A DNA stretch of 21,109 nt from Phialocephala subalpina (GCA_900073065.1 FJOG01000111.1:20893-42001), one strand, 5' to 3'. Positions 10,263 through 20,400 are shown, counted from the first letter of the stretch. The notes: generated by a model from the sequence alone, not told the origin. A program made the numbers and translations.

Positions 10263-10557
10263 CAGTATTGCTCAGTTCTACAAGTTCCTTATCGAGTATT
10301 GCGAGATTCAGGAACCCATTTACATCTCGGAGATAAATCAGAGCGTTCGTCATCCGGATGCAGCGATCGAGTTCTGGGCGCTCGCCAGTCTGGAAATATG
10401 ACCTGAAGCGCTGTAAAGCGGTGCTGACAGTCTCCAGAAGCGTTTTCTCGTGTAAAGGATTGGTGTCATCTTGCTGGGGTAGCTTTGGTGGAAGGAACAC
10501 GTGATTGATCAGGTAATGGAAGGTGCCTTCGTCTATGGTCTTTGTTTTTGCAGCCAT

Positions 10558-11491
10558 TTCTTGGTGTCTCTCATTCAGCGTGCTTGGGCGGTTCTGAGCT
10601 TTGTAAAGACTCTAGACTCCATTATAGAGCTTTATAGAGGCGCAAAGAGATTGGCACAACCGATGATGCCCAAAAATACCTAACGAGCCTGGTGCGGCAG
10701 GTCTGTGCGCTTAGGGCATTTTAATATCAAATGAAAAATAAGAACTGTTAAATAATAAAATTTTAATTAATCAACTTCTACTTCACTTACTTTAACCCCT
10801 AAGCCCCCAATCTCGAGTCATAGTTGTTAATTTTAGTTGTATACCTTTTAAGTGATTATTTAGTTTTCAAAACTCTGAAGACAAATTCGCGAAGCCTGGA
10901 AAATGCCCTGAGCGCACAGACCTACCGCACCAAGCTCGTAACTGCGTGGCTCTGCAGAGCTAGGCGATCGGAAATCAGATGTGGCTGGCGGGCAGCCTTT
11001 CATTGACCCTTTTTAAAGTTTGATAAGCTTGCATACGTTACTTAGTTGGCCGGAATAGAGGCAAGGCTTCAGCTCGGCTTGGAGAAGATGTCAGTCATTT
11101 TGACGTGTCGTCGCAAAAACGGGTTCGCGCCTCAAGTCGCGGTTTGTATCTATGGCTGCGCCCGCGCCCGTGCCCGTGCTCATTAGCTGAGAAGCTGAAA
11201 AACTCGAGAACACCTAGGACGCAACAACGCCTCATTGAAACCGGGCTGGATCGCCTATTTTTGCATCCGCCTTTGTAGCCCAGTTGGGCAGAAATGGGTT
11301 TCCAGTGGAGAAGCAGAAGCAGAAGCAGACCACTAAGGCAGATTGACTCCCTCTACAAGTCCAAGTTTCATCAAGATCTTTCGTTTCCTCCATTCTCCCC
11401 CCAATCCAAACTGTGTGCAATATTTGAAATCCCAAGCTTTGCCAACCTCATCTAAACTAGGACGTATCGCACACGGTAGGACGGCCATAGA
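10558..11491. promoter_or_regulatory. Divergent intergenic region (bidirectional promoter), inverted as a unit
   Basis: About 0.93 kb between the DUF6606 ATG (minus) and the plus-strand leader ATG. If the inversion model is right, the whole region was turned over with both 5' ends, so each promoter now drives the other gene's 3' half. It holds a MITE (10684-10938), a GC-rich CCCGCGCCCGTGCCCGTG stretch near 11160-11177, an AGAAGC triplicate at about 11308-11327 and a CT-rich tract at 11388-11412 of the kind common just upstream of fungal starts. No TATA box or known operator could be assigned. Confidence 0.55.
10684..10938. mobile_element. MITE, 255 bp, with 39-bp terminal inverted repeats and TAA target duplication
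   Basis: The left end begins CGAGCCTGGTGCGGCAGGTC; the reverse complement of the right end begins CGAGCTTGGTGCGGTAGGTC. The 39-bp repeats (10684-10722 and 10900-10938) differ at three sites, all C/T. TAA lies outside both ends (10681-10683 and 10939-10941). It shares AAAATGCCCTGA...CACAGAC near its right end, the AGCCTGG terminus and the TAA duplication with the element at 4681-4954, so both belong to one family. No coding capacity. It sits about 125 bp upstream of the DUF6606 ATG. Confidence 0.85.
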
Positions 11492-12015
11492 ATGTTTCGG
11501 TAAGTTCAGGGTCTTGGTGTGAATGATCTGGAGACTGACCTACATTAAGGCTATCCCGAGGAAATATCCAGAGCCATCGGCGTGAGAAAGCAGAGAGGGA
11601 ACGGTCTTCGGGTAGCAGACCAGATCGGCCAGAGAAGAAGATGGGCAGGAAAATTTCCAAGGGTCGTGACACGGCGGAAGAGTCTGAGGAAGAGCCTCCC
11701 TCATTATCTCCTCGAGAACGGGAGAGAGACATGCCATCTGCTTCTCCGGCGGCAACGATCAAGATGCTCTCAGGTGTGAGGAAGCTGGGTGGAGCATACA
11801 CCTCGCAGACTAAGCATAAGAAGGCTCGAAGCGACCATCGCATCGAGAATACCGCCAAGAAAGACCCCGATCCCCAGCTCCTCGGTGCAGAATTCAACGG
11901 AGTGGTACCTCGTTCTCCGAAAGACAGCAGTGAATCCCTGTCCATCCGTCAAGTTATCAATCGAAAACCGCTGCCACTTCCGTTAGCTCTTACCGAGGAT
12001 CCGCAAACTCACTAG
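11492..12015 (+). pseudogene. Basic, disordered leader: probable original amino terminus of the HET protein
   Basis: A mini-exon ATGTTTCG (11492-11499) is followed by a 50-nt intron 11500-11549 (GTAAGT donor, ACTGAC branch, AAG end) and an open exon from 11550. The product is rich in Arg, Lys, Glu, Ser and Pro, e.g. RREKAERERSSGS and KHKKARSDHR, with no known domain; it is probably disordered and may hold nuclear-targeting basic clusters. To the junction ACTCAC (12007-12012) it is exactly 157 codons, and joining there to the minus-strand HET body keeps frame (845 aa in total). Here it instead meets DUF3638-family sequence in frame, with a TAG at 12013-12015 directly after the junction. An internal ATG at 11641 is an alternative start. 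The assignment to the HET gene rests on the inversion argument, not on homology. Confidence 0.55.
12007..12012 (+). other. Inversion breakpoint B (ACTCAC)
   Basis: Leader sequence (…TEDPQTH) meets DUF3638-family sequence (RDESLVFSRTCNLLMDLIE…) at ACT CAC, followed by TAG. The six bases and their codon phase match breakpoint A on the opposite strand, as expected if inverted copies of ACTCAC in two divergent genes recombined. Confidence 0.6.
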
Positions 12016-15000
12016 CGCGACGAAAGTCTTGTGTTTTCAAGGACATGCAATCTGCTTATGGATTTGATTGAGCGTTATCGCTCCAACGCCAGCCAAATTT
12101 ACGCTGAGGATCCCGAGTCATCATCCGTCATGCTTTTGACTCTCATGGAACTGTGGGTGGCCTGCGACTTGTCCGCTACAAAGCTATTTCCTCTCCTAAG
12201 GGACTATGAAACGGGGTTTCCTTGCGGCATCTTGGACGCGTTAGTCTTGACGAAAAATACTTTGCTGGATCGGCTAGTCAGGGTCGAAGACTACCTTGCG
12301 GGGCGCAAGTCTGGGGCAAGATTTGGGCCTACCTGGGAAAACGGGTTAAGATTTACTTCATCGTTCGCTGTCTGTTTTTGGGGAGGTTCGACCGAGCACC
12401 AGAATATGTACCGGGATATCATCGAACGTGCTACTGCTCTTAAAGATCAAAAGCTGAGAGAACTCAGATCTTCTAAGCAGGAGTACAATCGACTGATGCG
12501 GCAGCACAAAGATACGCCCCACCTTTTCAAGAGAACACTGAATCCATGGGGTAATTGGGTTTCAGAAGATTCTCCTGATTGTCCTAGCTGTAAAGCGTCT
12601 TCCGAGGCAAGATCTATGAGAATCCAAATCTTCGAATGGCCACTATCCGAAGATGAGAATGAAGCAAAAGCTACCGTGTTCGAGCTTCTAGTTCCGGAAG
12701 TGATCTTTGCCTGGAGAAATGCAACCCTTACCATTCTACTGGACGCATTTGGCCAATCGCAGAAGGCCGATCGAGCCACTCCTGGCTTGTATTATCCACA
12801 GCACAATGAAGTCCTTCAGAAAGTCCTAGAATCCAAAGCTACAAGGGAAGGGCGGTTCAGGCTCGCTTCAAGAGGACGGGCGATAGTAGTTCACGATGAT
12901 GGAGAGAAGGCTGTTAGTGAGGCAACGGAAGACAATGTTTGCATAAAGAATGGCTGTTGGTATGACCTATACGACACCTAAGTGAGTGAGAATATCTCCG
13001 ATCTGTTGAAGGGCTTACAAGCCTCACCTCATTGTTCATATTCTCACTCCACGGTCGCCGAGCCACCTAAGGACCGGATTCCGAACACCTCGCATTCTTT
13101 AAACGATGTCATCGCTAGACAGATAGATTTTCCAACCACCATGGCCCTAGAAGAGTACAAAGCCTTTGGGAATCTGAGAGCCGGTGTCCGAGTCCAGTGG
13201 CAGAACATTTTGTCTCGACTTACCATCCCGGCTTTGAATTTCAACAAACCGGAGACATTCTGTCTTGTGATGCAAGCCGCAAATCAATCTGGACCTAGAC
13301 AGCGAGGTAATTCAAATCGAGATGCCCATGAAGTGTTGGAGCGGGAATTATTCGGCAAGGCACTACTCGGGGGGTTGAACGATGCGCTTGCAAGAATCAG
13401 AGAAAACTGGGAAACCGATAATGCACTATGCATATTTTTGAGCCTCACGACTAGACTTTTGTCTGCTACTCGTAGCAGTGCAGTTCGAGAACAATGCCTT
13501 GACTATCTATCAGAAATCCGGCATTTATCTATCAACTGGGCCCGAAACCTTCTTGAGAAATTAAGCGAGAGTAGCGGAATCGGTGAACGACAGGACTTGA
13601 ACTATAGAATTTTAATGATGGCACTCATATGCCATGGGACCTTCGATGTTGGTGCTTCACGCCTCCCGACAGTGTTGAAGGATCCCGCAGAGGCATCACT
13701 GATCATTGAATCGTCGATGATCATTGCAGATCACCACTCCTGCTGCGCCAACTTCCCAGATTCGGTTCTGACGATTTTCCTTAATCGGTGGCGTAGACTA
13801 TCCTACGAAGCAGAACTCCCGCTAGGGCATGAGATTGGTTGGGAAGCCAACGGTTGCCTCGACATAGCGATTAAGAAGAGCTTGCCTTCTTATTCCCGTG
13901 GCACAGAGTGGGCTCTCGTAGGAAGCCCACACCAACATCTGTTGATTGCAGACTCATCTTCAACGTCAAACAAAAAAGTTGTAAGCCTTCAGTACAACAT
14001 TTTGACAGGAAGTTTACTCGTGAATGGCTCGCCTCTGTTTATCTTGCCGTCCTCCTACCAAACCCACGGAACGTATCAAAGGCTTTTTCGCGACCAAGTC
14101 ATTAATGTCAGGCCTTCAACAATGGAAGGAATGGCCTTCTCAACAACAGGCTCACATCATGGCCACGATGAAGTCCACTTCGGCATGGTCGAAGATGACC
14201 TCATTATTCGCACCCGCAAGGGCGTGAAGATATATGAGCTAATCCCGATCTCAAAGCTGCATGGAGACTTCCCTACTTTGCCTATCACCAATTACACTCA
14301 TTGGCTTATTGTTGGGGAGAAGAAGATTGAGTTCCGGCCGTTAGCAAATGCTTGGAAGGTCTCCGAAGATTGGGATCCTACAGAAGGGCTCATACTTGAT
14401 TTCACGGACAACTGGGCGCTGCTGGTTAAGAATGGTTCTGGAGCGTTCATAGATGTCCAAAGCAGGACAGCCAAAATGATTTCGGAGATTCTGCGACCTC
14501 TCGAGAAACAAAATTTTATCCAATTAACATTCCATGAAACGCAGGGTCTTCTAGACATCGAGCTACCGAGACTCAGGATCTCATTCGCTTTGGGCGGGGG
14601 CGAGACTATTGTTAGGTCGAACCAATTTAGAGGACTTGTCGTCGACACTGACCAATGCTTCGGTACACTCTCGGGTTTGGAAAACAAGCTGGTTCTCCGC
14701 CCTACTGGGCAAGTCACGGGCCTTAGCCCAAGGGTGGCCATCATACCCCATGGAGAGATTTCCTTCGCTAAAGGAGAAACAGGCCATGGATCTACTAAGA
14801 TTGTTGATGGTGCTGAGGGAGATGTCCGATACCATTTTTACAAGATTGACAGCAGGTTGGGTCGGCTCAAAGACAATGGTGCCTTGCAAAGCAAACTTTT
14901 CTTGTGCCTTCTGCATGCTTTTACGACTCACTGTCTCCCTGACCACCTAACCCGCCGCACGGGAACTGAGGAAGCCCTTCGGCTCTTAAATTCAGCGGCG

Positions 15001-18000
15001 ATGAGATCTTTCGATAGGCTTGCTATCGATGAGATTGCTTTGCTGCGCCGTATAGCTACAATCAGTCCTAAGCGGGAGTTTTATCCAGAAAGCAAGAAGT
15101 ACATCCAGAAAGTCACGTGGTCCGACATTTCTCCTCTGGCCCAAGACGACTCACTTTACGAAGTCGTCCAATCAATACTCGACCAAGCCCAAGATTGCGA
15201 GCTATTCTATCCACCTCAAAGTCGAAAAGCCATTGAGCCGCTTAGTCACTCGACAAAAGAGTTGAACAAGCGTCACGCTATTAGGGCGGCGGGCTACAGG
15301 ACTTCTCAATTTGGGGCCGAACAGCATACAACCGATTTCGACAAAGACTATTCTGGCCATGATACAGTGGTGAAATCGGACGCGGAGCATCGCATGTACC
15401 GCTTGGCAAAGTTCCTCGGGGAAGGTCGCCAGAACTGTCTATTAGACCGGCCTTCTCCATCTACAGTCCAAAAGATCAGCAACATTCTCGGGTGCATTGT
15501 AAGAAAGGGAAACCCCCGACGAGCGGATTACCCCGGTAATCATAGAAGTGTGTCCCGGGAACGGAAGGGTAGCAGCCCGCGGAGAAAAATATCTTACAGC
15601 TCAGAGGCTGAGTTTCATATTTCTTGGCTCCAATCGCCATCAATAACCCTAGCTAATACATGGTTCGACATCCGAAAGCAGCTATGTGAAAGCGATCTGA
15701 GTCGGGATAAATACAAGACCTTGATGTTCCTCGCGGCGTTGACTTTTTGCAATGATGCTGATTCTCAGATTGTTCAAGTCCTTATCGGATTTACAACTTC
15801 CTCCTCAATACGCCGGATCCAACCCCCCAGTCATGAAGGCCTTCATTTATCAGATGGTACTGTTATGGACCAGACTGAACTGAAGAGAATCGCAGAAGAA
15901 TACAAGACCGGATACTACTACAGTGCCGAGTCTCAGCTCCCTAAGCATCCAGGGGAAGAGGAGCATCATTTCGACGTCCGGAAAAGGCACGCATATGATG
16001 AGAAAGTTTGTGATGTGGTCGACGAGTTCGTGTTCGACCTCCTCCGTGAAGGACTCTGCGAAGACCCACCTACACCTACCTCTCCCGAATATTCACGATA
16101 CCTGAAGGTGGACGCGCTAATGCAAAGGCTTAAGTCGTTATTCACTTCCTGGTATAGAAATCGGGAATTATACAGAGACATTCAAACCGTGGTCCAGAAA
16201 GCAAGAGACTTGTCTATCTTACAAGACTATCAAGAAAAGTTTCCCAAACTTCAGTCAGCTGAGATGAGGTATTCTGACGAGGGATATCTCGAGAGTAGGG
16301 ATTTGTTTCTCCAAGCACCGCCACCATTCTTTCTCTCAGAGCCAAGGCGGTTTCAGGAGTGCTTAAGCAAAACACCAGGAACCGAGTGCCAGCAGCCAAA
16401 TATGGATATTCTCTTAGACGATCTGGAGGAACTTTGTAAACCCCAACGCGAGCGGCAATATGTGATGGAGTTGCGACAAAGTCTGAAAAGTCTCAAAGCG
16501 GAGGCGCCCTCTACCGCTCAGTATTCTATGAGAAGGCCAACACAAAGTCTAAAGCGAGTACTAGGTGCGTACTTGGAGATGTGCCAGTGCGAAGCTGATA
16601 GTCTCTACGATGATATCTGCGATGCATTGAAGAAAGTACCTGTGGTAGCAGCGCAGATAATCGCTGGTTCTCTTACTGGCCCGAGGGTGTCACCCATCCT
16701 ACTTTTAGAACTGCTATCACGACAGAAATCCGAAGATCTTGACGAGGAATGGGAGGAGTGCTTGGTAACCTATGCGCTCTCCATTACGACGCTTCAGAGA
16801 GCAGAGCGGCTGTTGAAGGCCGTTGACGACGAGAAGGCCTTGATCAAAGAGCTAAGAAACTCCGGCCACTCAAATTGGAACCCCATGGAATTCAAGGAGT
16901 CGCTACTGTTCGAAGTTGAGAACGATATTCTGATTCGTCCGGTTCAGGAAGAAATCGCAGCAAAGATGAGGCAGCCACCTTTTGCAAAAAATGCTGTCAT
17001 GCAGCTAAACATGGGGGAGGGAAAATCATCAGTAATTGTTCCGATTGTCGCAGCTGCCCTTGCCAATGGATCGAGGCTGGTCCGGGTTGTGGTAACCAAA
17101 CCACTGTCAAAACAAATGATGCACATGCTTACTACGAGACTTGGAGGCCTTCTGAATCACAGAGTGTATTACCTCCCGTTCTCCTGCGATCTCAAGCCTA
17201 GTGAGGCCGAAGCACAGAAGATTATGACAACTTGCAAACAGATTATGGAAAATGGCCACATCCTTCTCGCACAGCCTGAACACATTCTCTCTTTCAAACT
17301 CTTGGGTTTAGAAAATCTCATATCCGGTAATGAAGCTATCGGACGAACCCTCATAGAGACCCAAGACTTCTTCGAGGCCCACTCAAGAGACATTGTTGAC
17401 GAATGCGATGAAATTTTGAGCGTTAAGTTCGAACTGACCTACACCATGGGCTCACAAAACGCCATTGAGTACAGTCCTCACAGGTGGGTATTGGCCCAAC
17501 AAGTTCTGGGCTTAATTGAAAAGGCTATCTCACACGTTGAGAAAGAAATTGCCGGGCTCCTTTGAGATACATAACCAACACGCTGGAGGTTTCCCAAGAA
17601 TAAAGTTCCTCAACGAAGAAGTCGAGCGAGTTCTCATCGCTGAAGTCACCCGAAATATTTGTGATCAGGGACTTGAGGGCTTCCCTAACGTTTCTCGCCA
17701 AACCCCCAGAGTACGCAATATAGCTCTAAGATATATCAACGATCCGAGTCCCAGCCCCTCGGATGTCAGATATGTCGAAAGTCCAGAGTCCGGAGTTTTC
17801 ACGGAGTCAATGCGCCAACCTTTGCTCCTCTTAAGAGGACTCCTAGCAGGTGGAACACTACTATTTTCTCTTGAGCAGAAACGATGGAGAGTAAATTACG
17901 GCCTGGACGCTAGTCGAATCCCCCCAACTGGGCTGGCTGTTCCATACCGTGCCAAGGATTCGCCAGCGCTTCGCTCAGAATTCAGTCATCCGGATGTTGT

Positions 18001-20233
18001 TATTTTATTGACGTGTTTGAGCTATTACTACGGCGGGCTGAAGGATAGTGAGCTCTTCATGACCTTCGAGCATCTTTTCACATCGGATCAAGGCGACAGT
18101 GAGTACAGCAATTGGGTGAGGTCGGTTCCAGAGAAAGATCTCCCACACGCTTATTGCCGTTTGAGTGGAGTCAACATCAAGGACCGCACCCGATGTATCG
18201 AAGACATCTTTCCCCATTTAAAATATGTGAAGAGCGTGATTGACTATTACTTATCGAAGATCCTGTTCCCCAGAGAAATCAGAGAGTTCACCAAGAAACT
18301 TTCAGCGTCGGGTTGGGATATTGCTAAAGCGAAGAAGAACCCTACCACAGGCTTCAGCGGCACCACTGATTCAAAATATATCCTACCTTTATCGATAAGA
18401 CGCCTCGACCTTCCAGAACAGCAGCATACTAATGCTTTGGTCCTCAGTTATCTCCTTCGTCCGGAAAATTCGGTACAGGAGATCCATCCAGAACCCACTC
18501 AAGACAAAGGACGCCAGTCGGCTGCAGAGTTCCTCCTTCGGAAGGTAGTACAATCAAATCCCAAGATCCAAGTGATCCTTGATGTCGGTGCCCAAATCCT
18601 CGAGCTCAAAAATCTGGATGTCGCGAAAACTTGGCTGGCAATGCTTCCGCGATCTGAAGCTAGTGCCGCGATCTTCTTCAATGATAAGGACGAGTTATCT
18701 GTTGTGACACGGAATGGGCTTGTTCAATCGTTCATGGCCTCACCTTATTCGGCCCAAACCGCATCCTGTGTCGTCTTCCTTGACGAAGCGCACACCCGTG
18801 GGACCGATCTTCAACTTCCCGACAATTATAGAGCAGCAGTCACGACTGGACCAAAATTGACGAAGGACAGACTCGTCCAAGGTAAGAAATCTTAGGTCGG
18901 TCATATCCACAAATACAAAGGCTAAATCTTAGTAGCGTGCATGAGGATGAGAAAACTTAGCAAAGGCCAGTCCCTTGTCTTCTACGTCCCCGAAGAGATC
19001 AGGCGTAAGATCTCTAGGCTCCGAAACATTCCCAAAGGTCGGCCCATCATGACTATCGATGTGCTGATGTGGTCAATTCGGGAGACTTGGGATGAGTTTC
19101 ACAAGAGCATTCCGCTTTGGGCTAGACAAGGCATTCGACACCAACGGCAGGAGGTGGTATGGAAGCAAACAAAAACCCACATGCACTCTAATATCGCTGG
19201 CAAGTATCTTGAAGATGGCGGTCAGACACTTGAGCAAAGATACTCTCTGTCCACCAATTCTGTTCACGGGATCGTCAACTCAGAGCTTAAAAACGCCACA
19301 GTCCGTGAGAGGAGCAAGGAGTTGCAGTAGATCCAAACCAGGTGTACAGAATTTGGCGTCACCAATCTGAACTCCTCTGAATTCCAGGAAGAACAAGAGC
19401 GGGAGCTGTCCACAGAGATTGAAGAAGAGAGCCAAGTGAAGAAACCGTCACGCATGGATGCCCACAAACCTTCTCTTCACCCCGACGTCACGAGATTTGT
19501 GAACACTGGCGATATTGAGCCAAACTCCAACGGCTTCAGGTCCATGTTCACAGCGCTACAGGGCAGTAGTATAGCCAAAATTCTCGACCCCCGCCGATTC
19601 TCCAGCGATATTCTTGTCACCGAAGACTTTGCTTGGACAGTGGAGCTAGGAAAATCGGGTTACATCTCTGATCAATATCAACGACCAGTTCAATGGATAG
19701 GTACTAGCATGACGGAGACACAGGGCCGTAGGACAGTCAAGCATATGGTTATCTTCAGTCAGTGGGAGGTCAATGAGCTCTACCCAATCATCTGCAGTGG
19801 ACAATCCATCACTCTCCACATGTATTCTCCACGACCTAATCTTACCTTCCGCTCCCTGGAAGACCTTACCTTGTACAATACTCCTTCTCCCCCAAAAGAC
19901 TGGACTCTCCCGCGTAAGCTGATCCTGCAGCTCAACCTCTTCGCAGGCCAACTATATTTGCGCTCTTATGAGGAGTATACCGAACTATGTAATTTTCTTG
20001 GATTGTCTTATCTAGCGAATAACAGCAACGAAACGAGTATAGGCGCGGATGGGTTCGTAGGAAGAACTAGTACAAACCCATACTGTATCTTCACTAAGAG
20101 TCCGGTACCGTCCTTCAATGTACTTTTGACGAAAATTAGAAGAGACTGTCAGGATATTAGGAAGACGGACTTGGGAAGGATCCTCGCAGGGGAATTGTTA
20201 AAAGAAGAAGATTTTATTGGCAGGAATATATAA
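12013..20233 (+). pseudogene. DUF6606/DUF3638/DUF3645 giant protein, carboxyl-terminal ~2,720 codons
   Basis: Continues the family sequence that breaks off at 9162 on the minus strand: SRTCNLLMDLIERY...MLLTLMELWVACD (rest of DUF6606), a long helical middle (QWQNILSRL, LFGMV-type and FGAEQHTTD segments), then the ATPase-like core. Core motifs: MGEGKSS (17011-17031), VVTKPLSKQM, DECDEI (17398-17415), FSHPDVVILLTCLSYYYGGL (DUF3645 area, about 17980-18040), DEAHTRGTDLQLP (18782-18820), CMRMRKLSKGQ (about 18938-18970). A 54-nt intron, 18882-18935 (GTAAGA, GCTAAAT branch, TAGTAG end), restores LVQACMRMRKL. Ends TAA 20231-20233. Lesions: TAG 12013-12015, TAA 12979-12981, +1 shift in the A-rich run 17541-17550, TAG 19328-19330. 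Between lesions the frame is open, including ~4.6 kb without a stop, so decay is recent. Biological function of the family is not established as far as I know. Confidence 0.88.
18882..18935 (+). other. Spliceosomal intron in the DUF3638-family gene (54 nt)
   Basis: CCAAG|GTAAGA donor, GCTAAAT branch region at 18921-18927, and two tandem AG acceptors (TAGTAG). Use of the second, at 18935, gives the conserved LVQ-ACMRMRKL join; use of the first would insert one Val. Confidence 0.8.
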
Positions 20234-20327
20234 TGTAGAAGAAGATTGGGTTGGAATCAATTGCACGTACATACAAAGCTGCCTAATAAGCTTATAGTAC
20301 AAATCAAGTTTTACATCCTCAGCCATA

Positions 20328-20349
20328 GTCACGTGTCTGAACACGTGAC
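20328..20349. promoter_or_regulatory. GTCACGTGT-CTGA-ACACGTGAC inverted repeat
   Basis: A perfect 9-bp inverted repeat with a 4-base spacer and two CACGTG cores, about 95 bp after the DUF3638-family stop and just before the AT-rich edge. It could act as a bHLH site pair, a stem-loop in the 3' region, or a repeat end. Function is not shown. Confidence 0.4.
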
Positions 20350-20400
20350 CAACTCAAATCACCACATTCGTCCCTTGTTAGCCAGCATCGGCTACTATTA

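Larger units (their letters stand above)
9162..10557 (-). pseudogene. DUF6606 amino-terminal part of a giant DUF3638-family protein, detached by inversion
   Basis: Start ATG at 10557-10555. The opening (INHVFLPPKLPQQDD...) is the standard start of DUF6606 proteins. Exon 1 is 10557-10263. A 51-nt intron, 10262-10212 (GTCAGT donor, TTTAAC branch, CTAG end), removes an in-frame TAA and restores ETLAIHVRKQNAG. Exon 2 continues through GRLRRQFPGS, TREEALW, PLWLLIRVSLQITF, YKAFMVFLMTYIL, LPSDLLY and FENWVGSNLGRIW. A +1 shift within the CCCC run (9766-9769, plus strand GGGG) breaks the frame just before PLWLLIRV. About 448 codons are present. The family sequence then stops, and continues on the opposite strand from 12013. 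Reading proceeds in frame into HET sequence. Start and splicing look intact, so a truncated DUF6606 product is still possible. Confidence 0.85.

Noticed and set aside
11457..11945. 162-codon minus-strand open frame opposite the plus-strand leader
   Set aside because: The plus strand has the start, mini-exon and a good intron; this antisense frame has no introns, no motif and looks like a shadow.
12979..13075. Possible intron starting GTGAGT at 12982 that might remove the stop at 12979
   Set aside because: The TAA lies upstream of the GT donor, so splicing there would keep the stop, and the sequence after it aligns in frame with the family.
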